A stretch of DNA of 64,000 nt from Candidatus Hadersleviella danica (GCA_016711405.1 JADJSZ010000004.1:1-64000), one strand, 5' to 3'. Positions 43,323 to 54,183 are shown, numbered from the stretch's first letter. Made by a program: numbers and translations. Notes: generated by a model from the letters alone, not told the origin.

Positions 43323-45197
43323 ATGTCTAAAACCCTCTTCCCCCTCCGTGGGCTGATTGTCTTACTCGCCTTTGTGGTTTGGGCCACGGCCGTGTTGCCT
43401 GCCCCCGCCCATTCCACTGGTGGCTTCACCACCACCATCACCATTGATTCATCAGACGACCCCGACAACAGCCTTACTAGCACATGCACCTTCGACAGCG
43501 GTATCTACAACCCCGCCCCCGACGGCCGTTGCACCCTGCGCCGCGCCATCCTCGAAGCCTCCGCCCGCCCCCAAAGCGACCGCCCCATCCAAATCGTTTT
43601 TAATCTGGCCAGCGATGACCCCAACCACAACCGGGACGCGGCCGACACATGGACGATTGTCATGGAAGATAGCTTCCCCCCCCTGAAAACCCCCAGCATT
43701 ATAGACCTCAACGGGCAGGTGGTGCTGGATGGCAACACCCAAAGCGGCGGCCGTATTGATGCCCCCAAAATTCTGATTGACACGGCCGACTACTCCTTAG
43801 AAGTCGAAAGCGAAAACAACACAATCCGCAACCTCGCCTTCATCAATGGCGGTGCCATTTTCTTAAAAGAAGATAGCAATCTGCTTGAATATGTCTGGCT
43901 GGGTCTCAGTGCGGATGGCCAATCCATCCAGCTCCGCACCCCAGACCAACCCCAGCGGTTGGCCACAGGCGGCATCAGCATCCTCTCCAGCAACAACATT
44001 GTCCGCTACAACACTGTGGCTGGCTCTTTTGCCCCCGCCATTGATACGAACACAGGCACCACCAACAACCAAATTGTGGAAAACCAAATTGGCACACGGG
44101 CAGATGGCACAGTCGCGGCCGTGGCTCCAACCATCCAGTGCATCCGCAACCTCAACTACGACCCCGCCAACTGGTACGGCGGCTGGGGCATCCAAATCGG
44201 TGGCTCGGGGCACACCATCACCAACAACCGCATTGCCGGCTTGCACATTTTGCAAACCGCCAACGAAACAGCCCCCATGGCCTTGGATATTTCGGGGCAA
44301 AACCACCTCATCGAAGAAAATATCATCGGCGTGGATAGCGCGGGAGCCAAAGTGGGCGTGTGTGGCCAAGGCATCAAATTCGGCGGGAGCGGCACCGACA
44401 TCCTCAACAACACCATTGTGGGGAGCCGCGCCAGCTTCCCCGACAGTGATGGGGTGATTTTGGCGCTCGATTCCTCACCCACCTTTGGGCAAGTGACGAT
44501 ACAGGGCAACATTGTGGAAGATGGCCCCGGCGAGATTTACATCTTTGGGCAAGGAATCCCGATGGCGTTGCGCCAATTCCGCCCCGGCCGTATCACCGCC
44601 ATCAATGGCACCCAAGTAACGGGCACAAACGGCATCAACAAAGATGGCGTGGTCAGTGCTTGCCCCAATTGCACCATCAATTTTTATTTGGATGATTTGG
44701 ATGAGACGGGGGAGACGCTGACCCATTTGGGCAGTGCCACGGCCGATGCCAATGGCGACTTCACCTTCAACCTGCCCCAACCCTTAGCGGCCGACGAAGG
44801 TATCCGCACCAGTAGCACCACCACTTCGGTGGGCGTGATTGGCACACTCGGCACAGGCACAACCAGCGCCTTCTCGGGGCTATATGTGCCCACCATCGAA
44901 GTAGAGATTAGTGGAGCCACCACAGGGGAGGAAAATGACACCTTCCAATTCCAATTGGCCGTTAGCCCTGTGCAATCCGCCTTGCCCATCACCTACACCA
45001 TTAACGCCACCGATTTTGCCGAAAACGTGGTCGTGCTAGATAGCGCCTCCTCCACCCAATCGCTCAGTTGGGAGACCCCCGGCCTGAAGACAATTGAAGT
45101 GACGGTGGATACAGGGTTGGCCACGGCCACCATGACGCACCAAATCCAAATCGGCGAGCCGACCCGTCAGGTGTTTTTGCCGCTTATTACCCGGTAG
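43323..45197 (+). CDS. Secreted right-handed beta-helix protein ending in VFLPLITR
   Basis: 624 residues from ATG 43323 with an AGGAGATTT ribosome site. The leader MSKTLFPLRGLIVLLAFVVWATAVLPAPAHS matches the preceding gene, but the mature part is different. It starts with a CTLRRAILEAS (CSLREA-like) motif, has beta-helix rungs (NNTIRNLAFINGG, NNIVRYNTVAGS, HTITNNRIAGL, NHLIEENIIGV) and an Ig-like domain near the end. The last residues are RQVFLPLITR with no membrane helix. The tail matches those of the C25 peptidase and the FG-GAP protein and may be a sorting signal. Confidence 0.87.
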   Translation: MSKTLFPLRGLIVLLAFVVWATAVLPAPAHSTGGFTTTITIDSSDDPDNSLTSTCTFDSGIYNPAPDGRCTLRRAILEASARPQSDRPIQIVFNLASDDPNHNRDAADTWTIVMEDSFPPLKTPSIIDLNGQVVLDGNTQSGGRIDAPKILIDTADYSLEVESENNTIRNLAFINGGAIFLKEDSNLLEYVWLGLSADGQSIQLRTPDQPQRLATGGISILSSNNIVRYNTVAGSFAPAIDTNTGTTNNQIVENQIGTRADGTVAAVAPTIQCIRNLNYDPANWYGGWGIQIGGSGHTITNNRIAGLHILQTANETAPMALDISGQNHLIEENIIGVDSAGAKVGVCGQGIKFGGSGTDILNNTIVGSRASFPDSDGVILALDSSPTFGQVTIQGNIVEDGPGEIYIFGQGIPMALRQFRPGRITAINGTQVTGTNGINKDGVVSACPNCTINFYLDDLDETGETLTHLGSATADANGDFTFNLPQPLAADEGIRTSSTTTSVGVIGTLGTGTTSAFSGLYVPTIEVEISGATTGEENDTFQFQLAVSPVQSALPITYTINATDFAENVVVLDSASSTQSLSWETPGLKTIEVTVDTGLATATMTHQIQIGEPTRQVFLPLITR

Positions 45198-45233
45198 GGC
45201 AATTACGAATTACGAGTTACGAATTACGAACGA

Positions 45234-45891
45234 ATGAAAATCAAAACCATTTTCTTTTTTGCGACCTTGTTGTTGGCGGCCGTGTTCACGGCCGCCCAAC
45301 ACCCAGCGGCGGCCGAAAGCACGGCCGTGCCCACTGAGTTCACCGCCGCCGAATGGCAAGCAAGCCAACCAACTGAACAACGCGCCCGCCTTCGCCCAGC
45401 AAGCGTACATCAAGGCCAGCAACGCCGAAAGCGACGACCGCTTTGGCGATGTCATCGCTCTTTCGGGCGATACCCTTGTGGTGGGCGCACCCTATGAAGA
45501 CAGCGCGGCCACGGGCATTAATGGGAGCCAAACCAACGGCGCCACCGATTCGGGCGCAGTCTATGTTTTTGTCCGTTCAGGCTCCACATGGACGCAACAG
45601 GCGTATATCAAAGCCAATAACAGCGAAGCTGGCGACCAATTTGGCACCAGTGTCGCTATTTTCGGTGAAACCCTGATTGTGGGAGCACCTTATGAGGATA
45701 GTGCCCCCGGCGACATCATCCCCAGCAATAGCCTCACCAATGCTGGCGCCGCCTATGTTTTTGTCCGTGAGGCAGGCGTGTGGAGCCAACAAGCAATGCT
45801 CAAAGCGGCCAATGCCGAGGCCAACGACATTTTGGGGTTCCGTCACCATCGGCCAAAGCCGCGCCCTTGTGGGAGCCAGTGGCGAAGATAG
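45234..45891 (+). CDS. Secreted FG-GAP repeat protein, N-terminal part (frameshifted)
   Basis: Signal peptide MKIKTIFFFATLLLAAVFTAAQHPAAA from ATG 45234. The frame changes near 45364 and FG-GAP repeats begin: AYIKASNAESDDRFGDVIALSGD, LVVGAPYEDSAATG, GAVYVFVRSG, each of about 60 residues. The frame is lost again near 45838 (after ANDILGFR), and the next repeats continue in 46036-47561. Such repeats form a seven-bladed propeller as in integrin alpha chains and bind ligands or calcium at the surface. Confidence 0.78.
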
Positions 45892-46035
45892 CAACGGCAG
45901 TGGCCCACCAACAACGATGCCTCGGCCGCAGGAGCCGCCTACGTTTTTCTGCGCACCGGTGGTGTTTGGGCGCAAGAAGCGTACCTCAAGGCTTCCAACG
46001 CCGAGGCCAATGACGAATTTGGGCATGGGCTTGCC

Positions 46036-47561
46036 TTGGGGTTTGATTCGGCCGTGGTCAGTGCACCCGCCGAAGACAGCAACGCCACAGGGGTCAACGG
46101 CAATCAGAGCAACAACGATGCCGAAGATGCAGGGGCGGCCTACGTCTTCCAGCGCAGTGGCCCCAATTGGAGCCAGCAAGCGTACCTCAAGGCCTCAAAT
46201 ACCGAAGCCAACGACTGGTTTGGCTATGGGGTCGGCCTGAATGGCACCACGGTGGCGGTGAGTGCGCCCCGCGAAGATAGCAACGCCACGGGCATTGGGG
46301 GCAACCAAAACGACAACACCGCCGACAATGCAGGAGCCGTCTATCTGTTTGTGCGCCCAGCGGGGGTGTGGCAACAGCAAGCGTATCTCAAAGCCTCCAA
46401 CAGTGACCCCGAAGATTATTTTGGGTGGCGGATTGCCTTGGGCATAGACACCTTATTGGTTAGCTCCCCACTGGAAAGCAGTGGTGCCACAGGGGTAGAT
46501 GGGGATGAGAACGACAATAGCCAGAACAGCACAGGGGCGGGTTATTTCTTCCAACGTGTGGCGGGTGTGTGGAGCCAAACCAGCTATCTCAAAGCCTCCA
46601 ACAGCGAAGCGGATGATTATTTCGGGAGTTCCCTCGCCCTTTCTGGCTCGACCGTGGTGGTGGGGGCTTATGGGGAAGATGGGGATGGTGTGGGAGATGA
46701 AAACAACAACGATGAGGCGTTGGCTGGGGCGGCCTATGCGTTTGTGCCCGCCGAGTATGGGGTGAACACGGCCACGGCCGGGGCAGGCACAGGCACTATC
46801 ACGCTCGACCCAGATGTCCCTGCTTACCCATATGGGGCGGTTATCACCGCCACGGCCGTGGCCGACTCTGGCTCCGTCTTCACAGGCTGGAGCGGCGATT
46901 TGAGCGGCACAGCCTCCCCACCACCTTGCTCATCACAGGCACGCACCATCACCGCTACCTTTGCTCTTGTGCCCCCCGGCGAACATCCGCTCACCGTGGC
47001 CAAAGTGGGCACGGGAAGCGGCACAGTGACAAGCGACCCAGCGGGGATTGCTTGCGGCGATACTTGTTCGGCCCTGTTCACCGAAAACATCACCGTAACC
47101 CTGACGGCCGAGGCCAGCCCCGAAGCCAGCTTTGAGGGATGGAGTGGGGCGTGTACGGGCACGGCCGCTTGCACCATCACCATGAACATGGCTCAAGCGG
47201 TGACAGCCACCTTCACCCTTCTGCCCGTCAACCACACTCTGACCGTGACCCCAGCGGGCACAGGGGCGGGCACGGTAACGAGCGACCCCGCAGGGATTGA
47301 TTGTGGCAACACCTGCGCGGCTTCGTTCAGCGAAAACATCACCGTGACGCTGACGGCCGAGGCCAGCAGTGGTTCCACGTTTGAGGGGTGGAGCGGGGCG
47401 TGTACGGGCACGGCCGCTTGCACCCGTGGACGATGGACACTGCCGCCACAACCAGTGACGGGCCACATTCACGGCCGATTGTGCCCGCTTCGCACGAAAC
47501 CAGGGGCGGGGCCGCGCCTAACCCCACCTACGCCATCTACCTGCCACTCATCACCCGTTAG
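46036..47561 (+). CDS. Secreted FG-GAP repeat protein, C-terminal part ending in IYLPLITR
   Basis: This is a continuation of the gene starting at 45234. It carries at least four more FG-GAP blades (YLKASNTEANDWFGYGVGL, VSAPREDSNATGIGGNQ). Three copies of a divergent InlB-type repeat follow (GTVTSDPAGIACGDTCSALF, FEGWSGACTGTAACT). A compensated frameshift pair lies near 46918-46937 and the frame is lost once more near 47425. In the restored frame the protein ends at TAG 47561 with YAIYLPLITR, the same tail as the two other secreted proteins. The frame as read runs on to 47601 without sense. Confidence 0.78.
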
Positions 47562-47653
47562 GCATTGCCCCCGTAACGGCTCAGGTGCGACGCACTTTTA
47601 GAAAGTGAGTCGCACCTCTGATGGGTTGTCGTTAACCCAAAAAGGAACCCTGC

Positions 47654-48359
47654 ATGAACCGAAAAATAACAGGGCTACTCCTGTGGATGCTCTTCTCGTT
47701 GGCCGCTTGTGGCGGCCGTAGCCCTGCCCCCACCGAGCCAGCCATTTCCACCGCCGCCCCCGACCCGTTGGCGGGGGTTTTGTGTTGTTCGAGGACACCA
47801 TCCAAGGCTTGCACCTCTACCACCCCGCCGACTGGACGGCCGAAGTCGAACGGGGCGGCACTTATTTGGTGTCTGACCCCGCCATGATTGGCGAAGCCCC
47901 GACCAGCATCCAAAGTGGAGCCATGGTGGTGCTATTCGCCAGCAGTGTGGCCGAGATGAATGAGATGATTCCCTCCCTCGTACCCGATGGTGCGGCGGAT
48001 AATCCGCAAGATGTGGTGCGCTTTTTTGGGCAAACCATGTTTGGCAATCCGGGGGAAGGGGCGTTGGCCAACCCAATGCAAGCTGTGGGCGAGGTGGGAG
48101 CCACAACATTGGGAGAGTACCCCGCTGGGCAACAAGCGTATGTGGGCACGACCAAGGAGGGGGTGGCGTTTGGCGGGGATGTGTATGCGGTGGTGGTGGG
48201 GAGCAGGTGGTGATTGTGTTAACGGCCGTGACGGCCGCCGCTGAGCCAGCCCTTGCGCCGCAGTTGGCGACGATGTTGGGTTCGTTGGTGGTGGTGGAGG
48301 ATTTTACGGCCGTGGAGGAACGCCCCGCTGTGCGCCCCACGGCCATCACCCTGCCTTAA
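47654..48359 (+). CDS. Lipoprotein with PsbP-like domain (two frameshifts)
   Basis: A lipoprotein signal (MNRKITGLLLWMLFSLAAC, with Cys as the acylation site) is followed by a Pro/Thr linker. The mature domain (FEDTIQGLHLYHPADWTAEV) resembles PsbP/MOG1-like proteins found as short lipoproteins in Chloroflexota. The frame breaks near 47774 (GGGGG that should be GGGGGG) and near 48199 (GGGG that should be GGGGG). With both repaired, the protein ends at TAA 48357-48359. Its stop overlaps the stop of the opposing aminotransferase. Confidence 0.7.
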
Positions 48360-49451
48360 TAGGGTGTTTGTTGATTACGCCCCGCCACGGCCGCTAAATC
48401 CCCTGCGGCAACTCGGGGTACATGGGCAGGAGAGGATGCGTTGCGCGGCCAGGATTCGGTCACGGGCAAACTGCCCACTTTGTAGCCCAGATGGGCGTAA
48501 GCGGGTTGCAAATGGACGGGGACGGGGTAATGAACGGCCGTGCCCACCCCTGTTGGCGCAACTTCTCCGCCAGCGCATCCCGCCCCTCGGTTTGGATGAC
48601 GTACAGGTGGAAGACGTGTTCGGCGTGGGGCGCAACAGTGGGCAATTGCCAGCCTGTGGGGGCGAGGAGGCGGCCGTATTCGGCCGCGTGTGCCCGCCGC
48701 TGGGCGTTGTTCGTCTCAAGTGCGGTCAGCTTCACCCGCAAAATGGCCGCCTGCAACTCATCCAAGCGGCTGTTATAGCCCGAGAGTGCGCTGATATACC
48801 GCTCCTGCCAGCCATATTGCCGCAACCAGCGCACCCGCTCGGCCACATCGGCGTGCCGCGTCGCAATCAGCCCGCCATCCCCCATCGCCCCCAAGTTCTT
48901 GGTGGGGTAAAAGCTAAACGCGGCCACATCGCCGATGCTTCCCACCCGTTGCCCCTTGTACTTGGCTCCGTGCGCTTGGGCGCAATCTTCCACCAAGGCC
49001 AACTTGTGCCGCTGGGCGATGGCTTGCAATGGCTCCAAATCGGCGGGATGGCCGTAAAGGTGGACGGCCACAATCGCTTTGGTGCGGGGGGAGATGGCCG
49101 CTTCGACGGCCGCTGGGTCAATCGTGTAGGTCAGCGGGTCAATATCCACCAGCACGGGTGTGGCTCCCGCCAGCTCAATGGCGGTGACAGTCGCCACGGC
49201 CGTGTGCGCCACGGTGATGACTTCGTCGGCCGTGCCAATGCCCAAGCCCTTCAGGGCCAGCAACACCGCATCGGTGCCCGAGGCCACGCCAATCGCGTGG
49301 GGCACGGCGCAATAAGCGGCAAACTCCGCTTCAAATGCTTCCACCTCTAGCCAAGAATGTACCAGCCACTGGCCAGTACCCGCGCCGTGGCGCTGTCTAT
49401 GTCTGCTTTTTGCGCCTCATACGCGGCGCGAAGGTTGAGAAAGGGGGTCAT
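48356..49451 (-). CDS. DegT/DnrJ/EryC1 family PLP aminotransferase (frameshifted)
   Basis: Transfers an amino group to a keto-sugar nucleotide for surface glycans. It starts at ATG 49451 (TPFLNLRAAYEAQKADID). The frame breaks near 49352 (GG for GGG) into the main block 49344-48460. That block shows ASGTDAVLLALKGLGIG, VAHTAVATVTAI, LVEDCAQAHGAKYKG, SFYPTKNLGAMGDGG (PLP lysine in PTKN) and SRLDELQAAIL. Further breaks near 48540, 48425 and 48405 lead to the true end at 48356 (AAVAGRNQQTPY). Each break is repairable by one base in a C/G run. It begins the glycan locus with the epimerase upstream. Confidence 0.85.
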
Positions 49452-49456
49452 GGGGA

Positions 49457-49554
49457 GTTATTCGTGATTGGTTATTGGTTATTGGGTGGCTGGTTATTGG
49501 CAGTCGTGTTGTCTGGCCGCGTTCCCAATAACGAGTAACCAATAACCAATAACG
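49457..49554. repeat. Inverted heptamer-array hairpin (AATAACC family)
   Basis: TTATTCGTGATTGGTTATTGG on the left (49457-49500) and CCCAATAACGAGTAACCAATAACC on the right (49524-49554), with a unique loop of about 23 bases. It separates the aminotransferase and epimerase genes. Confidence 0.85.
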
Positions 49555-49556
49555 CC

Positions 49557-50543
49557 CTACACATATTCGGCGAGGTGTTGTTGGTAGTAGGCCAGCGTGG
49601 TGGCAAGGCCGTCGGGCAGGGAGATTTTCGGCCGCCAGCCGAGTTTACTGCGGATTTTGCGGTAATCGCCGTAAAAGTCGCCAATGTCTATTCGTTTGCG
49701 CTCGGCGGGGGAAGGGGATAATGTTGTAGGAGCCACGGCCGACAATCTCTATCATCAATTCGGCCAAATCTTTCAGGTTGATGGGGTCATCGCCACCTAG
49801 GTTGTAGATTTGCCCATCGGCCGCGCTGTGTTCGGCCACACACAGCAATGCTTCCACCACATCTTCCACATGGTTAAAGTCGCGCACCTGCAAGCCGTCG
49901 CCAAAGATTTGCAGAGGTTTCCCTTCGACAAGTTGCCGAATCCACCAGCCAATAAATGTTTGGCGGGCATCTTTAATCCGCATCCGTAGCTATAGGTGTT
50001 GGTCAGGCGGAGCACGGCCGTTTTCAGGCCGTGCGCGTTGTGGTACACAATGTGGTACCACTCGCCCGCTAGTTTGTTAATCCCATTTACATCCACAGGA
50101 TGCAAGGGGTGGCGTTCATCCACAGGCAAGTATTCGGGCTTGCCATAAATCTGCCGTGTGCTGGCAAAGATAATTTTGGCTTCGGGGTTGCCATAGCGGC
50201 ACGCCTCCAAAATCGAAAGGGGACTGCGCGTGTTGATTTCTAAGTCGGTGTAGGGGTTCACCATGCTGTCGGTGTGGCTCACTTGCCCCGCAAGGTTAAA
50301 GATGTAATCTTGCCCCTGCACCAGATAGCGCATCCCGTGTTCGTCGCGCACATCGGCAATGTTTACCCGCACTTGGTCGCGCATGTCGGCAATGTTAAAC
50401 AGGTTGCCGCCGTATTCGGGGATGAGCGAATCCACCAGCAAGACGTTGGCCTCCAGTTGCACCAACCGCCGCGCCAAGTTAGAGCCGATAAAGCCCAATC
50501 CGCCTGTGATGAGAACGTTTTTGTTGTGGAAATTATTTGTCAT
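49557..50543 (-). CDS. NAD-dependent sugar-nucleotide epimerase/dehydratase (frameshifted)
   Basis: An extended SDR acting on a nucleotide sugar. Main frame 50543-49797: Rossmann motif ITGGLGFIGSNLARRL, LVDSLIPEYGGN, FNLAGQVSHTDSM, ASTRQIYG and PVDVNGINKLAGEWYH. The last shows Asn in place of the usual catalytic Tyr of Y-x3-K. Frame breaks near 49985 and 49735 lead through MRIKDARQTFIGWWIRQLVEG and RIDIGDFYGDYRKIRSKLGW to the stop at 49557. The length when repaired (about 325) is normal. The start lies in an ATGACCA repeat array. The partner aminotransferase is directly downstream. Confidence 0.83.
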
Positions 50544-50593
50544 TGGTCACTGGTCATTTCGTCATTGGCTCACTTAAACCAACACCCCTTTAC

Positions 50594-51313
50594 TCATTGC
50601 TCATTACTCATTCTCTTCTGCCACACCAATTTGCGCCACAACGCTTGCAAATCTATGGCCACGCGCCACAGGCGGCGGAAGTTGAAGAACTGGGAACGGC
50701 CGTAAGCCCGATGAAAATGATGCACAGGCGTTTCCACCAGCCGAAAGCCCGCATCCTGCACCTTCTTCATCAGCTCCACACAAATCACCCCACTATCCGC
50801 CTCGAGGTGAACCTTGTCAAACACCGCCCGGCGCATCAACCGAAAATCGCAATCCACATCTTTCAGCTTCAGCCCAAAGGCCAGCTTGATGGTGTATTGA
50901 TACATACGGCCGATAACAATCCGATGCCACGGGTCATTCCGCTCAATCTTCCACCCATTGATAAAATCTATCTCATCCGACACCAACGCGGCCAAATTTT
51001 TTAGCTCGCGGGGGTCGTACTGAGCGTCCCCGTCCGTGTAAAAAAATCCAATCTTTCGTGACGCTGGCAAAGCCCGAACGCAACGCCCCCATAGCCACGG
51101 TTTTTGACATGGTGGACAATGCGAACTTCGTCGGGGGTAAACCCGCGCCAACTCGTCCAACACTTGCGGCGTGTGGTCTTTGCTCCCGTCGTTTATCACA
51201 ATCACTTCGTAATCGTTGGTCAGCTCCCGCAGGGTGAGCAAGGTGGTGATGACCATGCTGGGGATGGTTCCAGCGTCGTTGTAAGCGGGGAAAAAAGCGG
51301 AAATACTGGGCAT
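50594..51313 (-). CDS. Glycosyltransferase family 2 (polyprenyl-phosphate sugar synthase type)
   Basis: Likely makes a polyprenyl-phosphate-linked sugar, the donor used by the GT-C enzymes nearby. 239 residues with the GT-A start ISAFFPAYNDAGTIPSMV, IVINDGSKDHT, the metal-binding FYTDGDAQYDP and DVDCDFRLMRRAVF. Between residues 58 and 90 the translation (PRRSSHCPPCQK) departs from the family. A second frame reads VHHVKNRGYGG and VTKDWIFF, so two compensating indels are likely. ATG 51313 is supported by family alignment; no strong ribosome site. Confidence 0.85.
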   Translation of the reverse strand: MPSISAFFPAYNDAGTIPSMVITTLLTLRELTNDYEVIVINDGSKDHTPQVLDELARVYPRRSSHCPPCQKPWLWGRCVRALPASRKIGFFYTDGDAQYDPRELKNLAALVSDEIDFINGWKIERNDPWHRIVIGRMYQYTIKLAFGLKLKDVDCDFRLMRRAVFDKVHLEADSGVICVELMKKVQDAGFRLVETPVHHFHRAYGRSQFFNFRRLWRVAIDLQALWRKLVWQKRMSNEQ

Positions 51314-51339
51314 AAGGGAGTGCTTAGTTGAGATGAAAC

Positions 51340-51428
51340 AAGATAGAGTGTAGAGATAGAGATAGAGGAACTGCTTAGGCTGACCTAATATGTTCCCCTC
51401 TATCTCTATCTCCCATCTCTATCTCTTT
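51340..51428. repeat. Inverted heptamer-array hairpin (AGATAGAG family)
   Basis: GATAGAGTGTAGAGATAGAGATAGAGG on the left and CCCTCTATCTCTATCTCCCATCTC on the right, with a unique loop of 29 bases. It lies between divergent genes, so a pure terminator role does not fit here. Confidence 0.85.
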
Positions 51429-51446
51429 TGTTACAATTGCCTTTCT

Positions 51447-53284
51447 ATGCACAAATTGACTTTGCGCGGCTGGTTAACGGCCGTAATTCTACTCGCCTTC
51501 GCCCTACGGCTCCACCAATTGGAGCAGTTCAGCTTTTGGATTGATGAAGCACTCACCCCATTACGCACTGGGCAGGGCGTGGGCGACATTATCGCGGGGG
51601 CGGACATTCATCCAAGATGCTGTCAGCCAAGACACCCATCCACCGCTCTATTATCTGCTCGTCAAAGCGACCCGCGCCCTGTGGGGAGAGCGATTTCGCC
51701 TACCGCTACTTTTCGGTGCTGTGGGGCGTTTTGCTTGTCCCCTTGCTGGCCCAATTCGGCCGTCGCCTCGCCCCGCAACACGGCTGGTGGGTGGGGGGAT
51801 GGGCGGCCGTCCTCATCGCCATCAACCCCCTGCACGTCTGGTACGCGCAAGAGGCGCGCATGTACACCCTGCTCGTCTTCTGGGGGGCGGCGGCCAGCTA
51901 TGTGTTGTGGCGTGCCCTGCAACGGCCGCTCCACGGCCGCGACCTCGGCCGTGCCCTCACGCTTTATGCCCTGTGCGCCTTCCTCACCCTCTACACCCAC
52001 TACACCGCCATCTTCCTCCTCGCCACCCACCTGCTCCTCTGGGCATGGGTGCTGTGGCGGGCGGGGTACAAACGGCTGATTGGCCTCGGGTTAGCGGCCG
52101 TTCTCCTCGCCCTCATTCCCATCGTCCCCCTCACCCTGCCCCGCCTCTTCACAGGCGCCGAAACGGGCTACACCTACCTTTCCCCGCTCATCATGCTCAA
52201 TGATTTGGTCGGCGGTTTCAGCATGGGAGTCACTGCGCCACCCATTCCTTGGCTCCGCACCCTACTCTGGTGGGGCATGGCGGCCGTCCTTGCCGTTGGC
52301 CTGTGGCAAGCTGGGCGAGGCGAAAACGGCCGTGCCCGCTTCCTCCTCCTCGCCAGCTACCTCACCATCACCCTCATCGGCCTCGCCCTTGGCTCCCTCC
52401 TCAAACCCATGTACCAAGGTGTGCGCCACATTATGCTTGGTAGCCCAGCGTTTGTGTTGCTGGCGGCCGTGGCCTTGCAGGGGAGCAGAGGAGCGGAGGA
52501 GCAGAGGAGCAGAGGAGACTCAGCACTCAGCACTCAGCACTTAGCATTCAGCACTTTTTACTTTCTACTTCTCACCGCCTCCCTCCTCTCTCTCCACAAC
52601 CTCTACACCAACCCCACCGTGGCCAAAGACGATGTGCGCAAGGTGGTGGCCTACATCGAAGAGCGGGCGGGGAGCGATGACATTGTGGTCTACAACGATG
52701 CCATCCTGATGCTGGTGCATTGGCACTACGCCACCCGCTCCGATTTAGAAGTCACAGCCGCACCCATCTACCCCTACCCCGCCGACGAACGCACGGCCGC
52801 CCAAATCGCCCAAATGGGCAACGACTACAGCCGCATCTGGTACATCCCCGCCCCCAGCGACGGCCGAGACCCACTCGGCCACACCCAAACATGGGTGCGC
52901 CAAGCCTACACCCTGCGCGACGAACATTTCTTCACCGCCCGAAGCACTGTCCTGAAGGTCGAGCTATACGATACCATCCCCCTCACCACCTCCCTCACCA
53001 CCAGCACAAGCTGGCAATGGGATGGGTTGCCCACCCTGCTCGCGCTCAATTTACTCGATATAGCGCCCCGCCACCTCTGGGTGGAGGCCATTTGGCAAGG
53101 CGTGCCCCCCCCCCCAGAGATACGAGTCGTATTCGAGTTGCGCGGGCCAGACGGCCGCATTTGGGCAGGCGCCAACCCCCTCGTTTGGCAAGGGGAAGCA
53201 TGGCCCACCAACGCCCCCACCCGTCTCAGCTATGGCATCCCCTCCCCATTGGCCTACCCGCTGGGGAATATGCCCTCGAGGTGA
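51447..53284 (+). CDS. GT-C (family 39-like) glycosyltransferase C, membrane part (frameshifted)
   Basis: ATG 51447 opens the first helix (LTAVILLAFALRLHQL) and the acidic loop FSFWIDEALTPL. The frame changes near 51600 and 51690, through DTHPPLYYLLVKATRALWG, into the long frame 51617-53284. That frame carries the helices and the LHVWYAQEARMYTLLVFW segment typical of these enzymes. An in-frame insert (52475-52570) reads GSRGAEEQRSRG and SALSTQHLAFSTFYF from octamer and heptamer repeats. The extracytoplasmic part begins about 52620. The frame is lost near 53230 and continues in the next entry. Confidence 0.78.
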
Positions 53285-54183
53285 CGGGTTGGGATGAACG
53301 CGCCCAACGGCCGCTCGGCACACCCCAAACAGTCCAAACCATCACCCTGCCCCCGCAACCAGCCGCCCTCACCAGCGGGGTATTATTCCCCAACGGCCTG
53401 CGGTTGGCCGAAGTGGCCGTGCCCGATACCACCACCCGCCCCGGCCTTCTGGTGCCCATCGCCCCCCTGTGGCAGGGGGAAGCCACGGCCGTACACACCC
53501 CCAACCTGCGGGTGGATTGGCAATTGGTCGGCCAGCAGGGCGTGTTAACCGAAGGGCAAGAAGGGGTTGGGGCAAACTGGCTGGCCGAATTACCGCCATA
53601 CACGGCCGTGCGCAACCACATGGGGTTGCTCATCCCCACCACCGCCCCTGCGGGCACTTATGCCTTGCGTTGGCGGCTGGTGCAAGATGGCCAACCCGTG
53701 ACCGCTCGGTGGGGGCGGGAGTGGCACACGCTGGGCGAAATCGTCGTCGCCGCGTGGCCATTTATCACCGAACCGCCAGAAATGAAAACGGCCGTCAATG
53801 CTCAGTGGGGAGATGAAATGACCTTGTTAGGGTACGATGGGACGCAAACGGCCGCCCAACTGACCCTGAATCTGGTCTGGCGAGCGGAGCAAACACCCCG
53901 CACCAGCTACTTTGTCTTTGTCCACCTGACCTCGGCCGCCACAGGCGAAATTGTGCGCCAGCAAGATTGGTTTCCCGCCGAGGCATTCGGCCAACCGAGG
54001 GGTGGCGGCCGACCGAAATCATCCTCGACCCCACACCTCTCAGCCTCACAGGCTTGCCTGCGGGCGACTATCGCCTCACCGTAGTCTCTACAATCCCGAA
54101 GATTTCACCCGCCCGTCGTCACGCTGGGCGGCATCGAACAACCAGACCGCCAGCTTTTGCTCCAAGAGATAGTGATTGAATAG
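53285..54183 (+). CDS. GT-C glycosyltransferase C, C-terminal extracytoplasmic part (frameshifted)
   Basis: Continues the gene from 51447. It contains two beta-sandwich domains. The last (LTLNLVWRAEQTPRTSYFVFVHL, GWRPTEIILDP, GLPAGDYRLTV, LYNPEDFTRP) is the C-terminal domain shared by all GT-C proteins in the window. Frame changes near 53995, 54085 and 54115 lead to the end LLLQEIVIE and the stop at 54183. It is followed by the next GT-C gene after 29 bases. Confidence 0.7.

Noticed and set aside
45800..45900. Programmed ribosomal frameshifting in the FG-GAP gene
   Set aside because: No slippery heptanucleotide with a downstream structure; many unrelated genes nearby have similar breaks.
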